A stretch of 64,000 nt of DNA from Sycobia sp. Sy_11 (GCA_018907035.1 JACCIC010000004.1:7648001-7712000); one strand, 5' to 3'; positions 10,125 to 21,887 are shown, counted from the first letter of the stretch. The notes: generated by a model from the sequence alone, not told the origin. Numbers and translations: made by a program.

Positions 10125-13100
10125 CTAAATAATGAAAAGGAATGCAACAATTATTTAAAAAATGCTAGTAAATGGTTAAGAATCCATAATATTACACAAT
10201 ACTATAAAACAAGAACAACACAAAGTTATATATATATATATATTGAAAGGAATCTAGAATTTCAGAAGAAAATTCTAGAAACCTAGAATTTTAAGAGAAC
10301 AAAAAGAAATATATTTTTCTTCTTTAGAAATTCTACATTGTAATTGGACAATCTTGAAAAAAATCTTGACTTTAAACATTGTTTTCTTATATTTGGACAA
10401 AAAATTGATAAAAAACATCATTTTTCAGCTTAAAATTTTTCGAAATCGAATTCAATCGAGCGTGCTCCAGAAAGTATTACAATCCTCGTTGATAAACGCA
10501 TTAATTAAATTGAAATTATATAGCTAATCATCATTAGCTTGATCTTTATTATAGTTGCACAAAACTAAAAATACCATAGAATTATATTCTTTAATATTAA
10601 TACAATTTGTTAAATGCCTCTAATTATTAAGCTACGATTACTTAAATGCTAAGAAAAAGAACATTTATAATAATTGTATATGTTTCTGGGAAGTTTGAAC
10701 TATAGGCATGAATTGAATTATTGAATTTCAATTTAGAAAAATTTCTAAATAATAAAGTATATTTAAAGAAAAATTTACTTTATTATTGGAATAATGGAGA
10801 GTGAAAAAGAAATAGATTTAAAGAAAAAACACTGAGAATAATACATATAACAATAAAAACTATGTTACCATTAATAATATCTAAACGCTCATCGTTAACG
10901 GATTTCTTCGAAGAATAATCAGAAGATTGTTTCTCTTTCACTGTGCAAGAATTTAATTCAAACTTACCATTAATATCTGGAAATCAAAAAATATTAAAAT
11001 CTCTTATACAAATCTGGCTGCTAATCATGCACTTTAAAATTATTATGATTTAAAATCTAAATCTAAAGTATGATAATGTTCAATCTTAATAAATTAATGT
11101 TCAGAGTCATATAAATGGTTTGATAAATATTATTAAAAATAATAATAATATGTTAATGTGTTTTCAGTACACTTTAATATAAATCTGACCAAAATGAATA
11201 GACAGAATTTGAAAATTGAATCCCGCATCTAATCTTAGAAACTATCGCACAAGGATATAATACCAGTTTTTATATACTAAAATAGAAGTTAAATAAAAGT
11301 TTAAACTTATACATATTTGGAATATACAGACTGTCGAGTAAGAGCGTGGTCGTGTTAATTTGTAAAAAAATTATTTGATGAAACTTTCATATTTATACAT
11401 ACATTGTACACATTAGAAACGATGATGCACTTCGGTCAATAATATGTCCAGTCGCCACCAGCGTCAATAATTGCCTGGCATCTTCGAGGAATGCTTTCTA
11501 CTAATTTGGCGGCGTATTCTAGTCGCAACGATCTCCTGATTCGACGAATTTGGTAAGACAACTGCTTTAAAGTGTGTGTGCATCTTCTACACAGCTTCTT
11601 TTTAATGTATGCCCACACATTTTCAATAGGATTTGCATTAGGCGACTGCGACCGCCAATCCAATGTAACGATGCCAGATTGAGTCTTCTACACAGTACAG
11701 AGTTTGTTACGGCTAGAATCGTTTTCCTCCTGCAGAATCCAATCTTCATTGTTCTGATGAACTATCGTTTGGCAGATGGCAGTAAAGCCTATTTATAGAT
11801 TTTTATGATTTTCTCGGCATTTATTCTCGGCATTTAGGTTGTGAATAAAGAGGTGCAAAGTGCCGAATGCCTGCCTTGAGAAGCAGCCCCAAAGATGCAC
11901 CTTTATTCCGTGTTTTGCGGTCCGTTGAATAAGCCTATTGATAGAAGTTGATCAGGCTTGCGTGAGGACACAACGTGCCCATGTAGAACGTTCATCAGTA
12001 AAAATGATATTTTGAAAATCTCTGTCAATATTCTCATGCGCCCAAACGAGTCGTTTTGTCACATGTTTTACAGTCAACAGAGGCTTCTTTATTGTATTTT
12101 GCCATTTCAGGCCATGAGTACGAAGATGGGTTTGAATAGTTTCGTTGGAAATATCTAATCTTTTGTCATTAATTTTACTTGTGCCTGCCGCAGTATTAAA
12201 TCAAGATTCCGCGAAAACAAATTCACTGTTCTTTCTTCATCTTTTTTCTCCATTTTTCCTGTCGAGCCACATTCTATTAAATCATCGACATTTTTAGCCA
12301 CTTTATATTACTGCATCCACTTCTGTACAAATGCCTTCGACTTGCTCATATATTTAGCAGCCGCTGATTATGACATTTTGGGACCCGTCGGGTGGATGCA
12401 AAGGAATAGTCTCGTAGCGCGACGCGTACTTAGTACTCATGGCGCTTAACGTGATTCTCTTTCAAAAGACCAATGTCATATGAATCTTTGTTGATAATGC
12501 ATCAATAACAAAGCTTCCCTCTATCGGCTAGCAATAGATTTAGAGCGAAATCTTTCATTACCTGTCAGGAAAGTCGACCAAGCTCTTACTTGACGGATTG
12601 TAATTCTCAATTGCGGTATTAGGATATACAGATCACAATTTACTCATTCCTTTTTGGGATTTTTTTAGAATGGCGGATTGGATTTAAATTGGGATGGATT
12701 GTAGAGAATAATTTCATAAATATTTGTTGTAAACATATTATTCCCTTGTCATCTTCTTAATAAATAATTAGAGTAGAAAATGCCTCCTTATATCACGAGT
12801 AAGCAAGTAAATGTTTCGGACATTTTTATATATGTTAGATTACTCAAAGAGATCAGAGCAACATCTTGCATGTCACCATTCTTAATCTAAACTAAATTAG
12901 TAATTAATTTTCTACTTTTCTGATCGACTATAAACTATTCTGGAGATAAAGGGACAAGGCCCAAGGGTCGAAAACCCACAGTCGCAGTTCAATCTGTGTC
13001 GATAGTTCAATAGTTCTGCATCAGTAGATCTGCACTCTTCGTGTATTACCTTACAATTAACATTATATTTACACTGTTTTATAACGTTGTTCTAATTAAT

Positions 13101-13169
13101 TATACGTTTTTATTAATACATACATTTTCTATTGTTAATAAAGTGTAATTGAGTTAAAATAGTAATTAC

Positions 13170-13224
<55 letters not shown>

Positions 13225-14931
13225 CTTTATCAACAGGTGGATAAATAATAGAAATAATTGTCGACTGAATGGAATAACGTTATATCAACTTTTTTTATCG
13301 TAAAAAATAAAAGAAGGTACAAGATTAGTATATATAACAGGCAGTCTATCACTTTAGGATATGGGTTCATCCAAGAAGAGTCCAGTTCAGCGAACAGATG
13401 AATTTGACTAGTAAGAATGCATCCACCTTCTGAATTAATCCTCTTAAGGGACAACCGTCGAGAAATAATATATAAATATTCTTTTAAGGGAAAAAATCAT
13501 ACTCGATATCCCATAAATATCGTGGCTCCAAGACCTAAATCTTTGACATTGCAGAATAATTTACCTACACCCACGTGAAATGTAGCGCAGAAGGCGGTAT
13601 AAACACTACGTCAAAAATGGCCAGCATATAGCTATTATATTTCTTAGATGAGGTAGTGTCCAGGATGGGAAAATGTATAAACAAATTTTTAGTTAGATAA
13701 AAATCTGAATTATTCGCAAATCAGGAAAAAATAATTTTCTTCATTTTTTAAAATATTTTTATTGAATAATTTTAAATTTTAATTTTAAACTCGAATTAAA
13801 AAGATTTTAAAAGAAATTGATTGTATCGCCATACATGTTGAAATTATAAGCGAGAAATAAAATAAATATGTATAAGTGAAAAGCACTCATAATCTCAGAT
13901 ACTTGTCTATGGAGTAAATTTTTGGCGTTGTGTTTTGAGGTAGATAATTTATATAGAAGATATATTTGTAAAAAAAATCGAACACGAATGGAATTGTGAA
14001 ATGACAGAAACGCATCTCGAAAACGTTTTATTAAAACGTATATACAAGAGTATAAGCATGTTCTATTAAAAGGCCAGAGCATTATTATGGAAAGATAAAT
14101 AATCTGATTAAAATTATGGAGGTGTGAATTTTTTGGCATTGGTATATAATATGAAAAATAAGTACGTATAGTCGCTCACATGCATTTTATATTTAAATTT
14201 CATTTTGAATGACTTGAGCAAAAAATCTGATTATTAATATTACATATGATTTGTAATAATAATATTAATAATATTAATCATTATATTTTTAAGTTTTTTA
14301 CCATTTAAATTACAAATTGTAATAAAAAAAATGTTTTTCAATTCATTTTTTTCACCCCTTATACGGCTGGAATTTCAGAAAACGGATGCGTGATTTTTAC
14401 ATAGATACATTTCTGGTTTTCCACGAAAAGAATGAATTGAAAATATTATCTTCTTACAGAAATATATTAAAAGCCCATAAAACTAAATTTGACCAACCCC
14501 CCTTATCTCATAGATATGAAATTATAATAAACCCTTTGATCGAGCGCCTAACATTGTTTGAAAAAGGAAATTCTCTATTTTCCATACAAATTTTGTTTCT
14601 ATCGTATGTTAAACTTTAGTATTACAAATGATAATTATATAATCTTCTTACCATTTATAATATTAATTTTTTTAGAATTAACTGACTTTTTCAAAGAGTA
14701 ATTACAGCATCTTTTTGTCCCTCTGCAATATCTCGTGTGAGTGGCCAAGCCTTGTCTCTTTAACAACTTTTCACATTTTTGACATTTTGTAAAATCATTT
14801 GACAGTTCATGCTTCTTTTTAACGTGCTGAATAATAATGCTTTCAGAATCACATTTATAATTACAACCTGACACAGCACAGCAATAACTTGGTTCAGTCT
14901 CAGTATCAATCTCTATAAAATAAAAAGGATT

Positions 14932-14987
<56 letters not shown>

Positions 14988-17900
14988 TGTGTGTGAATCA
15001 TTACTATAGGAAATTAAATTTGCTTAGGCAACAACTTAAGACAACACTTAATCATGTTAATGTAAAAATAATTTTAAGATTAAGTAGAATAATTTATTTC
15101 TAAATTTATAAATTTTTTATAAGGATTCAGCTCTGATTTAATGTTTTTATATATTTTATATTGCTAAACCATGATGAAAAGTATACGATAATCAAAATTT
15201 GAATAAATCTTGATCTAGTTTAAGTGTTTTCAATAAAAGTTTTAAACCTGCCTTCTTAGAATAGCATCACATAGATATTTCCTATAGACAATAAAAAAGA
15301 AAGCAAAACTATTTTAAGTATAAAATTGATAATAATTGATCGTAATCCAGGAAATTGCTGAATTCTCAAATGTTTCTTTAAAATTACCCGTAGATTTCGA
15401 TTCGTCCTTAACGTTTTGTTTATTCACGTATATCAGAAGATTCTGTTTCCTTGCCGATTCAGCCTGCCTAGCGAATTTATCCACCAATAATTTGTTCACG
15501 TACTGCTTTTTGATTTCAGTCTCAGAGATTTCGTGGGCTCTCTTTAAGTGAAAATAGATATTTTTCCATTGAGCAGTGGTATAATTACATATCAAACAAT
15601 AATGATTCATCATTGGATGACATTTGTCATATATGTGATTTTTAAATAATCCGTATACTTGGTAGCGATTGGAGCACTTCAGGCACTGATAAAGCATTAA
15701 CTCGTTACACTTCTGGCAGTTTGATCGAGAGGTAACAGGAGAATCGTCAACGACGAAAACTTTCTTACACGCGACACAGTAATGCGTTAGAAAGTCTTTC
15801 GGAGCTGAAAAATTGCAAAATGTAAAATAAAAACTCAATTGTAATTGAGTTAAAATTATCCTTGAAGATTGTTAATTGTGCATACTAATATATAACAGGA
15901 ATACATAGTAGATAAAAAAAAACATAAATATATAAATACGTTCCTAATAAGTATTTAATATTATAATTTTATATGAAACTATAAGATAAAAAAAATTACT
16001 AGAAAGAAAACTTAACAATCAAATTACTAAGTTTTACTGTGATTATCAATAATTTTAAAACAGAGACGTAATTATATTAATTTTTTTAAATAAAATCTGC
16101 TATATATACTTCGCCAACTTCAATAAAATAAATATGAAAATTTATGTGAACATTCGATAGATTTTTCGTTCAATTGTCAATTATTCCGAATTTTAATTTC
16201 TCTTTTACTTAACAGTCACTGTTATTAACTTTAACTTGTTATTATAATAAAAAGACGAAGTGTCCCTTTTATGAGAAGAGTACAATATGCACGATACTAA
16301 TTTTATAATAAAAAGCTAATATCCAAAAATTTCAAATTATATATGCGCAAGGAAGAAGAAGAATTTATAGCATCAATGAAATTATTTCTTACGTGAATAA
16401 AATAATTAGTCAAATCCTGCTTATTAAATATTTAATTGATTTAAAAAGACTTTATTCGTGTAGGCAATTTTTTTGTTAATTTCACAACGGATCTAGTTGA
16501 ATTAAATATATAAAAATGTTATAGATATAACTAAATGTCAAAAAGTATAAATATAAATGTAGTTGGATTCAAAAATTATTTTTTTCAGTCTATATCTGGT
16601 ATACAATATCATAGCATAGATAGAATAAAGAAATGAAGCAACTTACTTTTCTGTTCGTTCTCATTAGTGTATTTGGTAAAGAACAATAGTTTTTTCAGCG
16701 AGTCGTCCGAAAGCCTTTCTAAAGGTACGATTGCGTTGAATAATGTACGTAGCAGTTGAAGAGTATTAACTACCGGTCTTGACGGTCTCTCTGTGCATAG
16801 CAACGAACAGATTTTACGCTTTATATTCGTCGATAATAAATTCGGAGTGATAAGTAGAAGAAAACAAAAAAAACATTATTCGATTTAGTCTCGGGGGGCT
16901 ATAGAAATGAAGAAGAAAAAAATAACTCTGGCTTACAGATGATTATTAGAAAAATCTGTTTAAGACCCATTGGAAAGTGTCATATTAATGGAATTTCTGT
17001 TGTTTTTTTTTACTTCGGATTAATTAAAAAAAAAAAACCAATAGTTAAATTTATATTCAGACAGGTGATGGACTTAACTCTCGTGATATCTCGTATAAAG
17101 TCCTTCAAAGACGGTTTAGTATCGAGTACGCTTTACTTTAATTATTTTACAAATATTTCCTTAACTACGCGCGAAGAGACAACGAACGTATTCAATCCGA
17201 TTTCTCATCGATCTTACCCTTTGCGGATCGACAAGCGCCGCTCGTCGGGCTAAAATAATCCATTATATTCGTCTGCCTCTCGTGTTTTACCGGGCACGGC
17301 GCATCGAGTCTCTTCGTCGCCGCCAGATCGCGCTCGGCCCTACTGTCCAGCGATTTGTTACGCTCGATTACCACCCTCAAGATTTTCGCGGTACTGACGG
17401 TGGCCGCGGCAATGCGGTCGTCCAAGTCCAGTAATGAAACCGTCCTCTCCTCGCAATCCGTAAAACTATAATACTCGGTCTCGCTTTCATCGGCCGTTTC
17501 GCTCTCGTACGAGATGCTCCTATTACGCACGTTATAATCGATCTGCTTGAATTCGTCGTCTGAAATAAAAACAATAAAAACAAAAAAAAAAACAAAAAAA
17601 AACCATAAAAAACAAAATAAAACAAAAAAAACTTTACAAAACTATTAATAAACACAATCTAACGTTTTATTTACATTTCTGAATCTTATTTTGGTAAGAT
17701 TTCATTTTTGAAACCTTCTCGTTCTTAGCTATATTAAAATTTTAGCTATATTATAAAAATTTCAATTAATTAAGCTATATTAAAATTTTAGCTATATTAT
17801 AAAAATTTCAACTAATTAAGACAAAATTGATAATACACCAAAGTTCAAATAAGTCGTGAACAAATTGTTCACTTTTTGTTTAAATTTACAGATTGAATTT

Positions 17901-18965
17901 ATGTTTAGATTACAAATAATGATTAAATAACCATCAGATTAAAATTTTACATTTTTTCTGTGTATAAAATATGATTTTATACATCTGTTTATGTAAATAA
18001 AAGACTTTTTTATTATTGAGCTAACAAAAGAACTAAAATTAACTCAATAATAATTCACGGAAAAAATTATAAAAACTTATTGACTAACTTTATTTTCAGT
18101 CTACTAATAGAATCATAATATATTATTAAATTCCTCACGCAATTCTATTTAAGTATCTGACAATACAAGTCATGAGTTTAAATGATGCTTAAATCGATAA
18201 AAACATTCACCATCAGTTTCAGAAATTTGCAGTACAAAGTCTTCTTTCCAATTAAATTCTGCCTCATTAAATTCACTGATATCGTCCTTAATCGTTAAAA
18301 TGGAAGTATTGTCTAGATAATTAGAAATTAACAATGATTAATCAACAGATGAACATTGTTATACTATATATTACTATGTTACTTAATAAAAAGTCATGTT
18401 TAACAAGCAGTGGTATAATATTAGCTGAAAATTATTCATAACGATAAAAATTCTATCTAAATTAATATTACCAAATCCAATCTTATCTAGCACCGGATTC
18501 CATATTTGACATTCATCTATTAATATATTTTCAATTCGAATAGCGCTCGTCAATTTATCATCTGTCATTATGTAAAATTTATTTAACTAATAAAAAAATA
18601 GTAAATTGCATTGTTTGAGAAAAATGTATCTTTATTTTTGCTTACAAGTTTTATTAATAGAATCTTCAAGTAATTTGTTATTAAAATTACTATTGTTATT
18701 ATTATTTAATATCTCTTCGTCTAAAAATAATAAACTTCAGTATAATTAATATTTAAGGCATTCATAAAAGTTATCACATATTATTTGTAAGGTTACCAAC
18801 CGAAGTCACCATTTAGATCTAACATCGTGATTTCTTTTTGCCCAGAATTCAATTCTTCTGTCAGTATCTTATAATCTGCAATTCACATTATCGATAAAAA
18901 TTTATATTAAAAAAAGAAGATTTACATGTATTTCAGATTTATGCACCTTTTAGTATTTCAGCCAT
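9775..18965 (-). CDS. Zinc-finger gene A: modular zinc-ribbon/C2HC/C2H2 protein, 651 aa
   Basis: Twelve proposed exons, in coding order: 18965-18947, 18875-18801, 18720-18646, 18561-18472, 18312-18211, 17559-17218, 16790-16647, 15804-15388, 14912-14652, 10976-10968, 10940-10869, 10124-9775. All junctions are GT-AG, every intron is phase 1, and the sum (1956 nt) is an open frame ending in TAG. The N-terminal third (1-282) is polar, with Asn- and acidic-rich stretches and no BTB domain. Zinc modules follow at 292-373 (ribbon, C2HC, C2H2), about 428-490 (degenerate C2H2 and C2HC) and 545-648 (ribbon-like CxxC knuckles, C2HC, C2H2). It is probably a nuclear DNA- or RNA-binding factor, inferred from finger type. 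Close to lola-type paired fingers but not lola, which has an N-terminal BTB domain. The 9-nt exon may be skipped without changing the frame. Confidence 0.7.
10869..10940 (-). CDS. Gene A exon 11: duplicated basic linker
   Basis: 24 codons between acceptor TTCTTGCACAG and donor TAATG|GTAACA, phase 1. It encodes VKEKQSSDYSSKKSVNDERL and then DIIN, a near copy of the end of exon 9. Confidence 0.55.
10968..10976 (-). CDS. Gene A candidate 9-nt microexon
   Basis: ATATTAATG lies between an excellent acceptor (TTGATTTCCAG) and an excellent donor (GTAAGT), and phase 1 is kept on both sides. It adds three residues (D-I-N) before the next exon. It equals the last bases of exons 9 and 11, so it could be the surviving end of a lost duplicated exon. 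Confidence 0.35.
11327..12600 (-). mobile_element. Tc1-like DNA transposon, non-autonomous fossil (about 1.27 kb)
   Basis: Imperfect terminal inverted repeats: CAGACTGTCGAGTAAGAGCG at the left edge, and the right edge reads CAATCCGTCAAGTAAGAGCT on the opposite strand. Both are flanked by TA, the target duplication expected for Tc1/mariner elements. Length and layout fit a full-length Tc1-type copy. It lies in an intron of gene A in the same orientation. Confidence 0.85.
11436..12440 (-). pseudogene. Broken Tc1-like transposase
   Basis: Recognisable pieces lie in several frames on the minus strand: SKAFVQKWMQ (DNA-binding part), RLVWAHENIDRDFQNIIFTD (first catalytic Asp region), LQEEND where the family has LQxDN, and DWRSQSPNANPIENVWAYIK through PRRCQAIIDAGGDWTYY at the C-terminus. 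Stops and frameshifts separate them, so it cannot be active. The second catalytic Asp position reads Glu. Confidence 0.8.
13175..13222. repeat. (AT)n microsatellite
   Basis: About 48 bp of AT in the long intron of gene A. Confidence 0.95.
14652..14912 (-). CDS. Gene A exon 9: degenerate C2H2 and C2HC fingers
   Basis: 87 codons between acceptor ATTTTATAG and donor AAATG|GTAAGA, phase 1. The first finger has C-x4-C spacing (CAVSGC), then x12-H-x4-H. The second is CQKC-x11-H-x3-C. The basic C-terminal segment YSLKKSVNSKKINIIN closely resembles exon 11 (YSSKKSVNDERLDIIN), pointing to an internal duplication. Read-through without splicing stops after three more residues. Confidence 0.75.
14938..14984. 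repeat. (TA)n microsatellite
   Basis: About 47 bp of TA, starting 26 bp upstream of the acceptor of gene A exon 9, between its branch region and the preceding intron. Confidence 0.95.
15388..15804 (-). CDS. Gene A exon 8: complete zinc-ribbon + C2HC + C2H2 module
   Basis: 139 codons between acceptor TTTTTCAG and donor ACGG|GTAATT, phase 1. Cysteine pairs at about 292/295 and 312/315 form a ribbon-like knuckle. A C2HC finger follows (323, 326, 339, 344), then a C2H2 finger (352, 355, 368, 373), then a long charged helix-prone tail (EISETEIKKQY onward). If the donor is not used, a stop follows at 15314, giving a possible truncated isoform. Confidence 0.85.
16647..16790 (-). CDS. Gene A exon 7: helical segment
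   Basis: 48 codons between acceptor GCTATGCACAG and the near-perfect donor AAAA|GTAAGT, phase 1. It encodes VVNTLQLLRTLFNAIVPLER and then a DDSLKKLLFF stretch, which looks like a small helical domain. No family recognised. Confidence 0.7.
17218..17559 (-). CDS. Gene A exon 6: large disordered exon with PIP-box-like motif
   Basis: 114 codons between acceptor TTTATTTCAG and donor AAAGG|GTAAGA, phase 1. GC content is much higher than in the flanking introns. The sequence is rich in Ser, Glu and Asp, then has a helical-looking stretch (LLDLDDRIAAATVSTAKILR), and near its end QTNIMDYF, which matches the PCNA-binding PIP-box pattern Q-x-x-[ILM]-x-x-[FY]-[FY]. The motif match is visible; PCNA binding is only a suggestion. 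Confidence 0.75.
17727..17818. repeat. 46-bp tandem duplication
   Basis: Two almost identical 46-bp units, each beginning AGCTATATTAAAATTTTAGC, placed head to tail in the intron between gene A exons 5 and 6. Confidence 0.85.
18211..18312 (-). CDS. Gene A exon 5: acidic segment
   Basis: 34 codons between acceptor ATTATCTAG and donor GATG|GTGAAT, phase 1. It contains LTIKDDISEFNEAEFNWKED: an IKDD (not a full SUMO consensus) within an acidic region. Confidence 0.65.
18472..18561 (-). CDS. Gene A exon 4
   Basis: 30 codons between acceptor TAATGACAG and donor ATTTG|GTAATA, phase 1. It encodes YDKLTSAIRIENILIDECQI and continues to KIGF. No recognised domain. Confidence 0.55.
18646..18720 (-). CDS. 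Gene A exon 3: Asn-rich segment
   Basis: 25 codons between acceptor TATTTTTAG and donor AACTT|GTAAGC, phase 1. It encodes DEEILNNNNNSNFNNKLL, a low-complexity poly-Asn run. Confidence 0.65.
18801..18875 (-). CDS. Gene A exon 2: N-terminal segment
   Basis: 25 codons between acceptor GAATTGCAG and donor CTTCG|GTTGGT, phase 1. It encodes DYKILTEELNSGQKE and a short acidic stretch. Confidence 0.65.
18947..18965 (-). CDS. Gene A first coding exon (19 nt)
   Basis: AAAATGG gives a good start context. Six codons, MAEILK, then donor AAAAG|GTGCAT in phase 1. Joining to the next exon gives DYKILTEELNSG without a break. A TATATAAAA lies immediately 5' but is too close to the ATG to be its TATA box. Confidence 0.6.
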
Positions 18966-21787
18966 TTTTATATACACTCGATTACGTTCACTAAATTAAT
19001 TATTTGATTGGTCGCACTTAAGGTAATTTCTACGATTAAAATAAAACAATTCTATATTCTTGTGAATTAAAAACTTCCTTATTGATGGCCCTTCTGTCAC
19101 TATTAGAAATTGACAAATTTCCTTTATGCTTGTGTATTAAAAACGTTTCAGTAGTGATAGTGCTTCTGTTATTACAGTGCTTAGTCAATAATATTAAATA
19201 CAAACAAACGTATTTATGTTTCTTAAATATCTACAATACTTACGAAAATATCATTCTAACATTACGATCATCCTTATATGAGAATAAAGCTGTGATTCAA
19301 ATTGAAAAATTGTTTTTTGAAGTGGGAATATGTATTTGAAGGGAATTTTTATTTGAAGTGGTATTTTATATTTCATATAAAAAATAACATTTACAATTTT
19401 GTTCATTTTTCGTATTCGAATTTATATTTTATTAAGAAAAAAATATTAAGTACAGATAAAAGGATTGTTCGCTCGTGTATAAATAATAATTGTTAATAAA
19501 ATTACATTTTTGTGTATTTCAGACCTTCATATGTAATCGCAAGGCACTGTTAGTAGATGAGAAATAACTTAATTTAATTATGTACATTGAATTCTCACCA
19601 CATTAATTTAATTATATATACTCATGTATAAAATATATATATATAGATTGCAAGCATCAAAGTGGTGAACGAAATATTTTATACGCCCCGGTCACTACTA
19701 TATAATTTTTCTTTTCAGTCATATAAACATACATATTTACAAATCATTCACGTATGTCCGTGATTATGTCCGCTCTTAAGAAATGTTTTATTATCTCGCA
19801 CAATCTCAAAATTCTCATTCTTTAAAATCTTGTTTTTTCTCTCTCAACTCTTACAAAATATACATATTTATACTTTTACACAGTATACTTCATTTGATTA
19901 ATTAAATTAAATAAGATCGCGTACATGCTGTCTTTGACTATTCGCTAAAAATTACAGTTTCGTTGTTGAAGTCGTCGTAATAAGATTAATGACAACAGTC
20001 TTAGTTATTATAATAAAAAAAAAGAAATAAAAAGAAAACAATACTGTTAGCTAGATGATTCTAGTCTCCTCCGCTATATTGTTTTACATCTTATATTTGC
20101 GTGATTACGCGAATTTTCTATCTAAATTATACTTTTACATATGCATTTCTTTATACAAATAATTAAAAATTTTAATATACAAACAGCCAATAAAATTTAG
20201 TTTTTCTTTAGAAAGTTAAATTCATTATATAAATACAATCTTTCAAGAATAAAAAGATCATTCTCCTACATAAACTCATTCTCTAGACAATAATTTAATG
20301 TTATAACTTAGTACAACTTTCTTTATGTACAAAGCAGGATATTAAAAATTCAACTTCATAGAACTGTGATTGGTTAATTCATTGATTAATATAGACAGTA
20401 AAGGCTGTGAAAGCTATCTAATAAAAAAGAAGAACGATAGTGATTTAAAATTAATTTTATATTGACATCCGCACGCCTTGTTGAGAAAAAAATTATACGT
20501 ATATTGAGAGCATTTCTATGTATTAAAATGACCCACTAACAACGTACGTATGTATATTTTATAAAAATATAATAATCTATGTTCTATATATAATTATATT
20601 ATATATAGGTACATCAATATATATATAAAATTGTCTTTCCAAATTTTACATCATTGGCAGATGTTGAATCTGTAATGCCATTTTTTAGCTGTCAGTATGA
20701 AAATTGAAACTAGAACTCTGTATACATATGTGTCTGTTTTATTCTTCTCATATGGATGAGAATTAATTTATAATTAGATCTCTAAAAGTCTTAATAGTTC
20801 TTTTTTTGTTTTACTTCCTGCTTACTTGAATAAAAAAGTTTTGATCGCATTGATATTGCAATCCCACAGGTACATGAAAACACTCTAAACGGCTTTTGTC
20901 TTGTAGACCACGCCATAGAGAACTATGTAAAATTAATTATTATTTAAAAGTCATTGACGCCTTATATTAACTCCGTTATCACGATATTATTCAATTGGTG
21001 TATTATTTATCATTGATATATTTTTATGAAAATTTTAGGTTTATTTCATCCAAAATATGATCTATAGTAAAGGTGTCCCTGTTTTTACGCGTTTTCTGTT
21101 ACAAGAACAGAAAATTACACGTAGTTGAAGAAATATGATCAAAATAAATTTTTCGGGTATCTGTCTTAAATATTAGTAATGATCAATAAGATCTCATCAC
21201 CTTTGATAAAAATCTAAAACAGCTTCAAAAATCTATAGTTCAAAGAAATTTAAAAGAAAAGTGAAGATATCAGAATTTTAGCTGATTTACTTGGTTCTTA
21301 CGAAAATGTCAATTCAATTACGAGAAAATGTAAACGAAACCGCAATTATCCATTAATCATTGATAGAGCGTGAGAAAATAATTTGATCATGGTTTGAAAT
21401 GAAATTTTAAAATACTAACTAAAGAGAAATGTATAACTGATGCAATTTAACGTGCAATTTACATTTTCTTTATGAATAAAGCTTTTGAACAATAAGAAAT
21501 CCTTAGTATTTCGCTCTGAACCCTCTTTTTTTATATAACAGCGAAACAAAATTAGCTTTTAAAAACAGGGACAGCTGTGATGTATATATATATTGGTATA
21601 CTTTAACTCTGATTTACTTTATTGAAAGTACTAAAATAATTTTAACTATTACTATTTTTATTGAAAAATATTTCTTTTAAAAATGAATAGTTATTTTAGT
21701 CATAAGTATCCAAAAGCTTGTGTAAATTTATACAAAATCTTCATAATTTTAGTTAAAAATTTTGAGTATCGATGCAACTTTCAGCCT

Positions 21788-21793
21788 TTTATT
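21788..21793 (-). terminator. Candidate ihog polyadenylation signal (AATAAA)
   Basis: First AATAAA on the minus strand after the ihog stop, about 410 bases downstream. Other copies lie further down, for example near 21040, so longer 3' UTRs are possible. Confidence 0.3.
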
Positions 21794-21881
21794 TGTATAA
21801 TTAAAAAAAATTTTAATAATAAAACTATGATTTAATAAATATCAACTGTTAATGTTTTAACGAGAAGCAGAATTTATATCG

Positions 21882-21887
<6 letters not shown>

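Larger units (their letters stand above)
10977..14651. other. Long intron of gene A
   Basis: The only large intron within gene A (about 3.7 kb). It holds the Tc1-like fossil and the (TA)n tract at 13175-13222. The remainder is AT-rich without coding signs. Confidence 0.5.

Noticed and set aside
9775..18965. Gene A as the lola gene itself
   Set aside because: The finger pairs are similar, but the N-terminal exons encode no BTB domain and the extra CxxC knuckles are not part of the lola fingers I know.
19082..19496. Two plus-strand frames with hydrophobic stretches
   Set aside because: AT-rich Leu/Ile/Phe/Tyr composition typical of random open frames; no start context or homologous motif.
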